Positions 55,941 through 64,000 of a stretch of DNA of 64,000 nt are shown here, one piece after another. Under the pieces are notes generated by a model that did not search any database, was not told the DNA's origin, and worked only from the letters and a program-made list of their open reading frames with translations. The stretch is from positions 62,001-126,000 of the forward strand of contig NZ_BMIJ01000005.1 of assembly GCF_014641945.1 (NCBI RefSeq), given 5' to 3'. Every line of letters begins with the position of its first letter. Positions within the stretch are counted from its first letter, which is position 1. Source of the stretch: Marinobacterium zhoushanense. Lineage in GTDB: Bacteria; Pseudomonadota; Gammaproteobacteria; Pseudomonadales; Balneatricaceae. The position numbers and the translations under genes are program-made.

Positions 55941-56118
55941 CTGCAACGGGTTCCTAACTTTCGCCGAGCATGTCGGCCGGTGGTAAGAAAGTGACGCATT
56001 CTAGCATACCGCTCGGGTTTTGGGCGTTGGCCAAAAGGCTGAGTAGCGGAAAAATTCTCAGCTCGAGTTGAGCGGGATTGGAGCAGCCGCCGGTCGAGAC
56101 GACCGGCGGCGACAGGGA

Positions 56119-56400
56119 TCAGCTGTAGAAGCAGAGATAGGCGGTCGGCTTGGTGACTTTCAGGTCGAAAGACTGCTCAGCGGCGATGCTGAACTCGGTG
56201 CCGGCCGGGAAGGACTCCCATTCGTTGCTGCCCGGCAGACGAACCACCAACTCACCGCAGGTGACTTTCATCAACTCGTTCTGGCTGGTGCCAAAGGTGT
56301 ATTCGCCGGGCGCCATGACGCCGGAGGTGACGGGGCCATCCGGGCCTTCGAATGCGATCGACATTACCTTGCCGTCGAAATACTCGTTAACGCTCAGCAT
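56119..56400 (-). CDS. ppnP: pyrimidine/purine nucleoside phosphorylase PpnP
   Basis: A 93-residue single-cupin protein matching the YaiE/DUF1255 family in length and sequence: NEYFDGKVMSIAF, GVMAPGEYTFGTSQ, GELVVRLPGS, and the ending PTAYLCFYS. PpnP of E. coli phosphorolyses a range of nucleosides in the cytoplasm. The start ATG is preceded by GGAGAG. It is monocistronic, next to serA on the same strand but 178 bases upstream of nothing related. Confidence 0.93.
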   Translation of the reverse strand: MLSVNEYFDGKVMSIAFEGPDGPVTSGVMAPGEYTFGTSQNELMKVTCGELVVRLPGSNEWESFPAGTEFSIAAEQSFDLKVTKPTAYLCFYS

Positions 56401-56451
56401 ATACGCTCTCTCCGCAAAAAAGGAGCATCATAGTGACATCTTGTGTTGCTG

Positions 56452-57351
56452 TCATGTGCCCAGACGCGATTGCTCACTGGCCGCGTGCTCGAGCAGAAAG
56501 TCGACGAAGGCGCGGTTGGCGCGCGACAGGTAGCCATCCCGTCGCCAGGCGATGGAGAGGTCGAGCCAGACCGGTTCCGAGAACGGCCGTGCAACCAGAT
56601 CCGCATCCTCGGCGATCACCATCGCCAGCAGCGTGGTGATGGCAAACCCATGGCGCACGATCTGTTTGATCAGCGGCAGCAGGTTGGTTTCGAAGCCGAT
56701 CTGCAACGGGTAGTTGGATTCCTGCGCCAGCCGATCCAGTACCTCGCGGTGAAAATAGCCCTGCTTGAACACCACCAGATCCTCCTTGAAAAAGTCGCCG
56801 TAGGCGATACTGGCCTGACCGGCCAGCGGATGGTCCAAGGGCATCACCGCGGTCATCTGGTCGCGCAGGAAGGACCGGGTTTCCAGGTCGTCGGGCGGAG
56901 TATTGCTGACGATGACGCCGAGATCGATCTCACCCTCCGAGATCATCTGCTGGATCTTGCGTGCGCCGGACTCCACCACCGTCAGCTGCAGCTTGGGGTA
57001 GCGGTGGCGAAATGCCATCAGGATCGGCGGGAAGTAGTAGGAGCCGAGCATGCTGGGGATGCCGATGCGCACTTCACCGCTATCCAGGCCCTGGAGTTCG
57101 CGCATCTCCAGCTCCGCATCCTCGGTGGCCTGGATGATGCGGCGGGCGTGGTCCAGCAGGATGCGGCCCTCGTCGGTCAGTTCGATGCCACGGTCGCGAC
57201 GGTGGAACAGGCTCAACGCCAGGCTTTCCTCCAGCTTGCGGATCGCCATGCTTACCGCGGGCTGAGCCACGTGCAGGCGGCGCGCGGCGGCGGTGAAGCC
57301 ATTCTCGTCGACAACGGCGAGGAAGTAGCGCAGGGCACGAATCTCGATCAT
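56452..57351 (-). CDS. LysR-family regulator divergent from an MFS transporter
   Basis: A 299-residue LysR protein: RALRYFLAVVDENGFTAAAR with helix-turn-helix LHVAQPAVSMAIRKLEESL, then the effector domain from about residue 90. The style (IEIRALRYFLAVV) fits the CynR/BenM-like subgroup. It is transcribed away from an MFS exporter gene, and the 98-base gap has a perfect inverted repeat. It probably activates that transporter in response to its substrate. Confidence 0.9.
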   Translation of the reverse strand: MIEIRALRYFLAVVDENGFTAAARRLHVAQPAVSMAIRKLEESLALSLFHRRDRGIELTDEGRILLDHARRIIQATEDAELEMRELQGLDSGEVRIGIPSMLGSYYFPPILMAFRHRYPKLQLTVVESGARKIQQMISEGEIDLGVIVSNTPPDDLETRSFLRDQMTAVMPLDHPLAGQASIAYGDFFKEDLVVFKQGYFHREVLDRLAQESNYPLQIGFETNLLPLIKQIVRHGFAITTLLAMVIAEDADLVARPFSEPVWLDLSIAWRRDGYLSRANRAFVDFLLEHAASEQSRLGT

Positions 57352-57357
57352 AAGTAG

Positions 57358-57378
57358 TCCTTATTAATTAGATAAGGA
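57358..57378. promoter_or_regulatory. LysR operator candidate between regulator and MFS genes
   Basis: TCCTTAT and ATAAGGA form a perfect inverted repeat around a 7-base AT-rich centre (TAATTAG). It lies 6 bases upstream of the LysR start codon. An AT-rich stretch follows toward the MFS gene. The position fits autorepression plus activation. Confidence 0.6.
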
Positions 57379-57449
57379 TTATATATTTTAATGATTATAG
57401 CCCCGGCGCTACTCTTTGCGCAGCGAAACTGATCGAAGAGGGGCTTGCG

Positions 57450-58643
57450 ATGATCGAACTGGGTAATCCGGCGTTCCGGCGCGCGACACTGGCACTTTGC
57501 CTGGGCTCTTTCATGATCTTCGCCAATGTCTATCTGACGCAGCCTCTGCTACCCATGCTGGCCGAGGATTTCGGCGTTTCGCCGCTACTGGCGGGCTGGA
57601 GTTTCACGGTTACCACACTGATGCTGGGACTGTCGCTGCTGGTTTATGGTCCGTTGTCCGATGCTCTGGGGCGGCGCTCGATCATGCTGATAACCATGAC
57701 CGGTGCCGCGTTGACCACTCTGGCCCTGGCGCTGGTACGGGAATACCAGGCACTGTTGCTGCTGCGCGCGCTGCAGGGGATCTTTCTCGGTGGTCTGCCG
57801 GCGGTGGCCATCGCCTATATGGGTGACGAGTTCAGCAAGCGTGCCGTCGCCGTCGCCGTGGGGCTCTATATCAGCGGTAACAGCCTGGGCGGTATCGGCG
57901 GCCGACTGATCGGCGGTTTTGTCGGTGAGTGGCTGGGCTGGAGCAACGCCTTTCTGGTAATGAGTGGCATCAGCCTGGTGTGCCTGCTGGCATTTGCGCT
58001 GTTGCTGCCGCCCTCGCAGCACTTTAGCGCCAGGCCGGTGCGGCCGCGGCAGATGCTGGCGGATCTGCTCCATCATCTGCGCAATCCGGTGTTGTTGACG
58101 GTGTATATCATCGGCGGGCTGAACTTCTTTATCTTCATCAACCAGTACAGCTATATCACCTTCGTGCTGTCGGACGCGCCGTATGGTCTGTCACCGGCGC
58201 TGCTGGGCCTGCTGTTTCTGACCTACCTGACCGGTACCATAGGCTCGACCATAGCGGGACGCGTTGCACTGCACCTGGGCCAGCCCCGCTGTATGGCGCT
58301 GGGGATTCTGATCCTGATGACCGGCTCGCTGGTGACGCTGCTTCCGGGCTTGCCCGCCATTGTGCTGGGCCTGCTGATCAACAGTTTCGGCTTCTTCTTT
58401 GCCCACTCCAGCGCCAGCAGCTGGGTCAGCCACAATGCCGGCCGGGCCAAGGCGAGCGCCTCGTCTCTGTACCTGGTGTTTTACTACTTGGGTGCCAGCA
58501 GCGGTGGTTTCTATCTGCACCCGTTCTGGAGTGCGGCCGGTTGGTCCGGCGTGGTGGCGGGTTCACTGTTGGTCTTCGGGCTGACCCTCGGTTGTGCGCT
58601 CTGGTTGGCACGGCAATCCAGTCCGGCACTGGCTGCGTCCTGA
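57450..58643 (+). CDS. MFS transporter, YnfM-like
   Basis: A 397-residue major facilitator with 12 predicted helices. The loop 2-3 signature LLVYGPLSDALGRRSIMLI is complete, and a longer loop lies between helices 6 and 7 (SQHFSARPVRPRQML). It resembles the YnfM/arabinose-efflux group of drug:H+ antiporters. The substrate is unknown. The divergent LysR gene is probably its regulator. GAAGAGGGG lies 8-14 bases upstream of the ATG. Confidence 0.88.
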   Translation: MIELGNPAFRRATLALCLGSFMIFANVYLTQPLLPMLAEDFGVSPLLAGWSFTVTTLMLGLSLLVYGPLSDALGRRSIMLITMTGAALTTLALALVREYQALLLLRALQGIFLGGLPAVAIAYMGDEFSKRAVAVAVGLYISGNSLGGIGGRLIGGFVGEWLGWSNAFLVMSGISLVCLLAFALLLPPSQHFSARPVRPRQMLADLLHHLRNPVLLTVYIIGGLNFFIFINQYSYITFVLSDAPYGLSPALLGLLFLTYLTGTIGSTIAGRVALHLGQPRCMALGILILMTGSLVTLLPGLPAIVLGLLINSFGFFFAHSSASSWVSHNAGRAKASASSLYLVFYYLGASSGGFYLHPFWSAAGWSGVVAGSLLVFGLTLGCALWLARQSSPALAAS

Positions 58644-58697
58644 CGCCGGGGCTATGATGCGATCAGGTGAAAAACATAGAGTCTGAAGGGAGCGGTT

Positions 58698-59360
58698 ATG
58701 GGGTATCAGCATAAGATGGCAGACGGTTCGGCGATCGCCCTGCCGGTGGGCAAGGTGGTGTGCATCGGGCGTAACTATGCCGAGCACGCGCGCGAGCTGA
58801 ACAATGAGGTGCCGAGCGAACCGCTGCTGTTCATGAAACCGTCCAGTGCGCTGAGCCCAATGGAGGAGCCGGTCCGGGTGCCGCGCGATATGGGCAGTGT
58901 CCACTTTGAGACCGAACTGGCGGTGCTGATCGGCGAACGCCTGAGCCATGTCGATGAGCAGGCGGCCCAGCATGCGATCGCCGGTATTGGCCTGGGGCTG
59001 GATCTGACCCTGCGTGATGTGCAGGACAAGCTCAAGGCCAAGGGACATCCCTGGGAGCGGGCCAAGGCGTTCGACGGTGCCTGTCCGCTATCCGCCTTTC
59101 TGACCCCGGCCAGTGTCGGCGACCTGACTGATGTTGAGCTGCGCCTGAGCGTCAACGACCAGGTGCGCCAGCAGGGTAACAGTGCGCAGATGCTGACGCC
59201 GATCCTCACGCTAATCAGCTACATCAGCCAATGGTTCACCCTTGAGCCCGGCGACGTAGTGCTGACCGGCACGCCCGCGGGTGTTGGTGCGCTGCAGCCT
59301 GGGGATAAGTTGCGCGTGGAGATCGTCGATCTGTTGCGGGTGGACACCTGCGCCGAATAA
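58698..59360 (+). CDS. fumarylacetoacetate hydrolase-family protein (YcgM-like)
   Basis: A 220-residue FAH-fold enzyme. VVCIGRNYAEHARELNNEVP, FMKPSSAL, the metal-binding acid region VHFETELAVLIG, and LTGTPAGVGALQPGD are all typical. Family members of this size are acylpyruvases or oxaloacetate decarboxylases (FAHD1/YcgM type) that need Mg2+. The substrate is not settled. The next gene overlaps its last codons if its inferred start is right. Confidence 0.87.
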   Translation: MGYQHKMADGSAIALPVGKVVCIGRNYAEHARELNNEVPSEPLLFMKPSSALSPMEEPVRVPRDMGSVHFETELAVLIGERLSHVDEQAAQHAIAGIGLGLDLTLRDVQDKLKAKGHPWERAKAFDGACPLSAFLTPASVGDLTDVELRLSVNDQVRQQGNSAQMLTPILTLISYISQWFTLEPGDVVLTGTPAGVGALQPGDKLRVEIVDLLRVDTCAE

Positions 59361-60121
59361 TCCACAGCTGTTGCTGGTGTCTGCTTTGTCTGCCACTCGG
59401 TGCTGTGGCAGCCGAGCGCTGGCAACAGCCGGACTATATTCTCGACAGTCTGGTCGAGGTTGGTCTGCGCGCCGAACATGGTCCCGACCCGCTGATCCTG
59501 CGTAAGTGGCGTCAGCCGCTTCGGGTCTACATCGAACACCGGGTTGCCGAGCGGTCGCTGCATGAGCAGCTGGTCGATGCCCACCTGACTCAGTTGGCGC
59601 AGATCACCGGTCACTCGATTCAACGGGTTGGTTCCAGAGCCGATGCCAACGTGGAGCTATTGCTGCTGCGCCAGCAGGATCTGTTATCGGCCTGGCAGAG
59701 CAGAACCGAAGGCGAGCGGATTCCCGAGGGTACGCTGTGTCTGGCGAAAATCTGGGCCAGGGGGGGTGAAATCCGGCGGGCACTGGTGGCGATCCCTGTC
59801 GACCAGGCCAGCCAGCATGGCAAGCTGGTCAGCTGTATCGTCGAGGAGCTGACCCAGATCCTTGGGCTGCCCAACGATTCTGAAAAGGTCTTCCCATCCG
59901 TTTTCAACGACCGCTCCACCGACCAGTTGCTCAGCGGCCTGGACCTGGTGCTGCTGAAACTGCTGTATGACGCCCGGCTGCAACCGGGGATGGGGCCTGA
60001 GCAGGTACGCCAGATTGGCATGCGCGTCATCCGGGAGTTGGCAGCGGATGGGGTGATCGCCGATGCCGCCCGGCAGGTGCGCGAGGGCGAACTCTACCGG
60101 ATGCTCGGCTATGGCGGTTGA
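59348..60121 (+). CDS. DUF2927 secreted protein, probable non-AUG start
   Basis: The conserved DUF2927 part is clear: GTLCLAKIWA, RRALVAIPVDQASQHGKLVS, CIVEELTQILGLPNDS and FNDRSTDQLLSGLDL. The first ATG/GTG/TTG in frame (GTG at 59405) would cut off the N-terminus just after a signal peptide. Reading upstream in frame from a CTG at 59348 gives MRRIIHSCCWCLLCLPLGAV followed by AAERW, a good signal sequence and cleavage site. The frame is closed by TAA at 59306, so no better start exists. The start therefore is likely CTG (or a nearby ATA/ATC). The protein is periplasmic and of unknown function, with the 3' end touching convergent eptA. Confidence 0.65.
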   Translation: MRRIIHSCCWCLLCLPLGAVAAERWQQPDYILDSLVEVGLRAEHGPDPLILRKWRQPLRVYIEHRVAERSLHEQLVDAHLTQLAQITGHSIQRVGSRADANVELLLLRQQDLLSAWQSRTEGERIPEGTLCLAKIWARGGEIRRALVAIPVDQASQHGKLVSCIVEELTQILGLPNDSEKVFPSVFNDRSTDQLLSGLDLVLLKLLYDARLQPGMGPEQVRQIGMRVIRELAADGVIADAARQVREGELYRMLGYGG

Positions 60122-61735
60122 TTAGCCGGTGCAGCTGTGGAACAGGTCCAGCTCGGGTTTGTATAGCGCGGTGTTCACCGACATCAGCCCCAGTACCGAG
60201 TGGAACAGGTTGTCGTGACTGTAGGCCTGGTGACGCTGCCGGGCCAGACACTCCCGGTCGAGCCGCAGGCCCTGGCTCAGGCTATCGGATAGCCAGACCA
60301 CCATCGGCACATGTTTCTGCTGCTCCGGTGCAATCAGGTAGGGTACGCCGTGCAGAAATACGCCGGATTCGCCCAGCGACTCGCCGTGGTCCGACATATA
60401 GATCAACGCGGTATCGTATTCGTTCTGCACCTGCTGAAGCAGGTCGATGGTTTGGGCCAGGAAATGATCGGTGTACAGAATGGTGTTGTCATAGGCGTTG
60501 ACGATGCGATTGGTGTCGCAGCTCTGCAGTTCGGCGCTATTACAGACCGGGGTAAAACGGGCGAACGCGTCGGGGTAGCGCTTGTAATAGGCCGGACCGT
60601 GGCTGCCTTTCTGGTGCAACACGACCACCCGGTCATGCGGTTTATCTGAGGTCAGCTCCAGGCCACGCAACATCTCCATATCGAAGCATTCGCCGTTATC
60701 GCACTTCGCGTCCTGAGTCGACTCGTAAGGAATGCGGTCGCAGGCACCCTTGCAGCCGGAGTTGTTGTCGCGCCAGAGGGTCTCGATACCGGCATGGGTG
60801 AGCACGTCCATCAGCCCCTCGGTATAGCGCGCGCTGTCGCCGTCATACTCATCCCGGCCCTGTGCGGAGAACATGCAGGGTACCGATTCGGCGGTGCTGG
60901 TGCCGCAGGACCAGACGTTGTCGAAGAAGAGTATGTTTTTCTGGCTCAACTCCGGGTTGGTCAAACGTCCGTATCCGTTCAGAGAGAAGTTCTCTACCCG
61001 GGCGGTCTCGCCGACCACGATGATCGTCAGGCGGGGGCGCTCGTCCGCGGCGTGGGTTACCCGGGCATCCGTACCGACAGTGCGCAAGGCATGGTCGCTC
61101 TGTGCGTAGGCACCGCTCAGGGTGCGCACACCGTAGTAGAGGTAGTTGGTCGGCACGATCAGGTGGCGCACCTCGCGGTGGTTGCGAAACAGTGAGGCGA
61201 AACTCGGATACTGCAGCAGCAACAGGACACCAATCAGCGCCAGGCTCAGGACGCTGCTGAGGCCGCGCATCTTCAGTGTCCGCCACCAACCCTCAGGGCG
61301 CAGGGAGAGATGCCCGACCAGCAGCGCCGGCAGCAGGCCGAATATCAGCATCCAGCCAATCAGCCCTGGCGTCATCAGCTCCCGGACCTCGGCCGGATCG
61401 GTTTCCAGCGCATTTTGCACCATGGTCTTGTCGATCATCACGCCGTAGGCATTCATGTAGTAGCTGATACCGGCGGCGCTGAGCAGAATCACGATCGCCA
61501 GGGGACGCATCAGCACGCGCGGTACCAATAGGGTCAGCAGCAGATTGAGTACGGCGACGAAAAGCAGGAACAGCGCGACAAGAAAACCCACTCCCGCCAG
61601 CCCTTCGGCCTGGGGCTGAGACGCAACCATCCGCCAGAGGGGAAGGTTGTACGCGCCGATCAGCAGTGTCGACAGCGCCAGGGTGAATTGTAATACGTTG
61701 AGTTTGAACTGTTTGACAGGTAAGCGGAATGGCAT
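60122..61735 (-). CDS. eptA: phosphoethanolamine-lipid A transferase
   Basis: A 537-residue protein with five N-terminal membrane helices and a periplasmic sulfatase-fold domain. The nucleophilic threonine is in SCGTSTAESVPCMF. VVVGETARVENFSLNGYGR, VVLHQKGSHGPAYYKRYP and YMSDHGESLGE supply the zinc ligands. Several disulfide cysteines are present. It adds phosphoethanolamine to lipid A phosphates, giving polymyxin resistance in known species. No PmrAB pair is adjacent. Confidence 0.93.
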   Translation of the reverse strand: MPFRLPVKQFKLNVLQFTLALSTLLIGAYNLPLWRMVASQPQAEGLAGVGFLVALFLLFVAVLNLLLTLLVPRVLMRPLAIVILLSAAGISYYMNAYGVMIDKTMVQNALETDPAEVRELMTPGLIGWMLIFGLLPALLVGHLSLRPEGWWRTLKMRGLSSVLSLALIGVLLLLQYPSFASLFRNHREVRHLIVPTNYLYYGVRTLSGAYAQSDHALRTVGTDARVTHAADERPRLTIIVVGETARVENFSLNGYGRLTNPELSQKNILFFDNVWSCGTSTAESVPCMFSAQGRDEYDGDSARYTEGLMDVLTHAGIETLWRDNNSGCKGACDRIPYESTQDAKCDNGECFDMEMLRGLELTSDKPHDRVVVLHQKGSHGPAYYKRYPDAFARFTPVCNSAELQSCDTNRIVNAYDNTILYTDHFLAQTIDLLQQVQNEYDTALIYMSDHGESLGESGVFLHGVPYLIAPEQQKHVPMVVWLSDSLSQGLRLDRECLARQRHQAYSHDNLFHSVLGLMSVNTALYKPELDLFHSCTG

Positions 61736-61901
61736 CGGGTACTCCGCGTAAAGGACGCTATTACCAAGTTGCCTAGGCTAGGGCACAAAACTTAAACCTT
61801 TCTTAACTGTCTTGATTGCATGGCAGCGTGGGATGCCGTCATTCTGAATGGCATACTGGGCGTTTTCGGCCGGGACGCGGTTAAGCGAGTAAGGAGAGAG
61901 C

Positions 61902-62315
61902 ATGCTTTGGGTCAAGATGCTGCATATTTTGGCAATGACCAGCTGGATGGCAGGAATTTTCTACCTGCCGCGTATATTCGTACATTACGTCGAGGGGCGC
62001 GCGGCGGGGCAGGATGTGACCCGACTGGAGATCATGGCGCGCAAACTGTACGGCTTCATGACCATCATGGCGCTGTTTACGTTGGGCTTTGGGCTGTGGC
62101 TCTGGCTGGGATATGGCTTCAGCGGCGGCTGGCTGCATGCCAAACTGCTGTTCGTGCTCCTGCTGATCGGCTACCACCTCTGGTGTCGGGCCTATCTGCA
62201 GCAGATGCAGCGGGGGGAGTTGCGTCAAAGCGGACGCTATTTCCGCCTCTACAACGAGTTGCCGCTGCTGATCTTTGTACCGATCCTGATCTTCGTGGTG
62301 GTAAAACCCTTTTAG
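61902..62315 (+). CDS. hemJ: protoporphyrinogen IX oxidase HemJ
   Basis: A 137-residue membrane protein with four helices. MLWVKMLHILAMTSWMAGIF holds the conserved histidine, then FYLPRIFVHYVEGRAAG. GGWLHAKLLFVLLLIGYHLW carries the second conserved His-Ala-Lys, and ILIFVVVKPF ends it. These marks match HemJ, which oxidises protoporphyrinogen IX in the inner membrane. A short upstream leader with AAGGAGAG precedes the ATG. It converges on ubiJ. Confidence 0.92.
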   Translation: MLWVKMLHILAMTSWMAGIFYLPRIFVHYVEGRAAGQDVTRLEIMARKLYGFMTIMALFTLGFGLWLWLGYGFSGGWLHAKLLFVLLLIGYHLWCRAYLQQMQRGELRQSGRYFRLYNELPLLIFVPILIFVVVKPF

Positions 62316-62330
62316 TTGAGGAGGGGCGGC

Positions 62331-62930
62331 TCAAAGACGGTTGATACGCGCTTCCAGACGGTCGACCGCGTCCCGCAGCTCATCCACCTCGTCGAGGTAG
62401 ATGTCGATCTCGACGCGGGTCGGTAGCAGACGGGCCTCCTCCTGCAGATACTCCTGAGTATTGAGCACCAGTGAGCGGGCGCTGTCGCGGCCATAGCCGC
62501 CCAGCGCGCGCAGGAGTCGAGCCGCCTCGTGCCCGGCGGTATCGCCGAGCAGATTGCCGAGCCAGGCTTCCCAGTCGATCCGGGTATCGGCGAGGATGTT
62601 CTGCAACCGGTGGGCGAGTGCCGCATCGCCACGCAGCTCCACACCCCTGCCGAACAGTACCTCGTTACCGGCAATCGGCAGGCGACCCAGCGACAGCGCA
62701 TCTCCGCTCAGGGTCACGTCCGGCTCACCGGCGAACTGACCGAGCAGATCGATCCCCTCCGAGTGTGGCAGCAGGTACAGCGTGAACGCCGGCAGGCTGG
62801 CCTCAATGGCCACCACCTTGCCTCCCAGTTCGCCCAGTCGATCCAGAGTTACAGGATCCTGTGCCAGTATCCGATTCAGGCTCTGCTCGGCAACGGCGAC
62901 CAGGCTGGCACTGAACATCTGCAACGGCAT
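62331..62930 (-). CDS. ubiJ: ubiquinone biosynthesis accessory factor UbiJ
   Basis: A 199-residue protein with an N-terminal SCP2 lipid-binding fold (LPAFTLYLLPHSEGIDLLGQ, EPDVTLSGDALSLGRL) and a helical C-terminus (EVDELRDAVDRLEARINRL). UbiJ, with UbiK, helps the ubiquinone complex in the cytoplasm. Its place directly downstream of ubiE on the same strand (29 bases) is the standard gammaproteobacterial order. Confidence 0.93.
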   Translation of the reverse strand: MPLQMFSASLVAVAEQSLNRILAQDPVTLDRLGELGGKVVAIEASLPAFTLYLLPHSEGIDLLGQFAGEPDVTLSGDALSLGRLPIAGNEVLFGRGVELRGDAALAHRLQNILADTRIDWEAWLGNLLGDTAGHEAARLLRALGGYGRDSARSLVLNTQEYLQEEARLLPTRVEIDIYLDEVDELRDAVDRLEARINRL

Positions 62931-62959
62931 GGCGGGCCTCCCGGTGGTTAGAGACGGTA

Positions 62960-63715
62960 TCAGGGCTTGATTCCGGTGTGCAGGGCGACGACCCCGCCGG
63001 TCATGTTCTGGTAGCGGCAGTTGACGAAGCCGGCATCGGTCATCATCTGCTTCAGTGTCTCCTGGTCTGGGTGCATGCGGATCGACTCGGCCAGGTAACG
63101 GTAGCTCTCGGCGTCATTGGCGATCAGCTTGCCCATCTGCGGCAGGATGTTGAACGAGTAGAAGTCGTAAGCCTTGGTCAGCAACGGGTTGTCGGTCTTG
63201 GAAAACTCCAGCACCATCAGTTTGCCGCCAGGCTTGAGGACACGCTGCATCGAGCGCAGGGCACTATCCTTGTCGGTGACGTTGCGCAGGCCGAAGGCGA
63301 TGGTAATGATGTCGAAGCTGTTGTCGGCAAAGGGCAGGCACTCGGCATTGGCCTGCACATACTCGATATTGCCGGCGGCGCCAGCGTTGATCAGCTTGTC
63401 ACGGCCGACCTTGAGCATGGAGTCGTTGATATCGGCCAGCACCACCTTGCCGGTGGGGCCGACGATGCGGGAGAACTTCTTGGTCAGATCACCGGTGCCG
63501 CCGGCGATATCGAGGATCTGCATGCCCGCCCGGGCACCGCTCTGCTCGATGGTCAGACGTTTCCACAGGCGGTGGACGCCACCGGACATCAGGTCGTTCA
63601 TCAGGTCGTATTTGCCGGCCACGGAGTGGAATACATCGGCGACCCGCTTAACCTTCTCATCGACGGGTACTTCCTGATAGCCGAAATGGGTGGTGTCCTG
63701 CTTCTTCTCGCTCAT
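62960..63715 (-). CDS. ubiE: ubiquinone/menaquinone C-methyltransferase UbiE
   Basis: A 251-residue SAM-dependent methyltransferase. The ATG gives [20 protein letters not shown]; the upstream 25 codons are not needed. The family signatures [18 protein letters not shown] and [10 protein letters not shown] are exact, and the SAM site is [15 protein letters not shown]. It methylates the benzoquinol ring carbon of ubiquinone, and demethylmenaquinol where present. It is followed by ubiJ and preceded by the DUF971 gene on the same strand. Confidence 0.97.
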   Translation of the reverse strand: MSEKKQDTTHFGYQEVPVDEKVKRVADVFHSVAGKYDLMNDLMSGGVHRLWKRLTIEQSGARAGMQILDIAGGTGDLTKKFSRIVGPTGKVVLADINDSMLKVGRDKLINAGAAGNIEYVQANAECLPFADNSFDIITIAFGLRNVTDKDSALRSMQRVLKPGGKLMVLEFSKTDNPLLTKAYDFYSFNILPQMGKLIANDAESYRYLAESIRMHPDQETLKQMMTDAGFVNCRYQNMTGGVVALHTGIKP

Positions 63716-63802
63716 CGTCCGCTCAATTGCCAGGTGGAAAGTTGCTGCATTGTAGCGCCCGTCATGGGCACTTGTCTTGAGTCGCCTCAAGCGGGAGGCC
63801 GA

Positions 63803-64000
63803 TCAACCGCGTGCGATCAGCCCGTCGTCACGGCTTTTGCCGGCGTCTTCCAGCTGCTTGAGGTAATTGTCCCAGTAGCTGGCCTGGTTGTGCGCCAGAT
63901 CGTGCAGATACTCCCAAGTATAGAGACCGGAATCGTGGCCGTCGTCGAAGATGATCTTCAGCGCGTAGTTGCCGGCGGGCTCGACCCCCTTGATCCCGAC
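63803..64000 (-). CDS. DUF971 (gamma-butyrobetaine hydroxylase-like N-terminal domain) protein, partial
   Basis: The frame runs off the right edge; its last 65 residues are visible. ALKIIFDDGHDSGLYTWEYL, then HDLAHNQASYWDNYLKQLED, is the C-terminal half of the small DUF971 proteins. In many Gammaproteobacteria they sit beside ubiE. The function is unknown; iron or quinone-related roles are guesses. The stop lies 87 bases upstream of the ubiE start, so the genes may be co-transcribed. Confidence 0.85.
   Translation of the reverse strand, partial: VGIKGVEPAGNYALKIIFDDGHDSGLYTWEYLHDLAHNQASYWDNYLKQLEDAGKSRDDGLIARG

Overview
The window is about 64 kb of GC-rich, densely packed bacterial chromosome. 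Gene content and order point to a gammaproteobacterium: ubiE-ubiJ next to a DUF971 gene, E. coli-type SerA, TrkA, SrkA, DbpA, PpnP, EptA and malate synthase G. A free-living or symbiotic sulfur-oxidising or otherwise autotrophic lineage (Chromatiales or Sedimenticola-like) is an inference. It rests mainly on an SbtA-type bicarbonate transporter divergent from a CbbR-like LysR regulator. I see no rRNA, tRNA, CRISPR, insertion sequence or prophage gene. All clear genes look chromosomal and housekeeping or metabolic.

Layout. 1-7.2 kb: a 5'-truncated LysR regulator, an alpha/beta hydrolase with an NTF2-like gene, a class III nucleotide cyclase, two PLP enzymes and a zinc-ribbon membrane protein with an HEFGH motif. 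7.2-9.6 kb: a LysR/sbtA bicarbonate locus with a two-palindrome control region, a 29-codon micro-ORF followed by an intrinsic terminator, and a 57-aa membrane protein. 9.6-18.2 kb: mixed genes (cupin dioxygenase, SpeE-like/RIO kinase pair, GST, YgjP-like peptidase, lipoprotein, DUF1223, DnaJ-like protein, TrkA). This stretch also holds two decayed genes: an EAL domain with its centre deleted and a frameshifted OmpR-type response-regulator tail. 18.2-26 kb: SrkA, a large HD-GYP sensor with an enlarged catalytic domain, DbpA, a 2OG-Fe(II) oxygenase, a 3D-domain protein and a peroxiredoxin. 26.2-29.4 kb: glutathione-dependent formaldehyde detoxification (frmA-fghA) with a divergent LysR gene.

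29.5-41.3 kb is the most coherent block. A cobalamin riboswitch leads a same-strand series: btuB, btuM, cobO, cobB, bluB, cbiB, cobD, cobQ, cobU, cobT, cobC, cobS. Most junctions overlap by 1-13 bases. Together the genes import corrinoids, adenosylate them, amidate the corrin ring, make dimethylbenzimidazole aerobically, and build and attach the lower nucleotide loop. The early corrin-ring genes are not in the window. A SIRT4-like sirtuin converges on and overlaps the end of cobS.

42-64 kb: RNase Z, cytochrome b561 with a PepSY protein, a diguanylate cyclase, a tandem DUF1566 secreted protein, malate synthase G, an MscK-like channel, a lysophospholipase-like hydrolase, SerA, PpnP, a LysR/MFS divergent pair, an FAH-family hydrolase, a DUF2927 secreted protein that seems to need a non-AUG start, EptA, HemJ, and the ubiquinone genes ubiJ and ubiE with a partial DUF971 gene at the right edge.

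I did not find a wholly new defence or mobile system. The most unusual items are the sbtA leader with its micro-ORF and terminator, the riboswitch-linked btuM, the exact 24-bp triplication inside cobQ, the large insertion in the HD-GYP domain, the two decayed signalling genes and the non-AUG DUF2927 gene.
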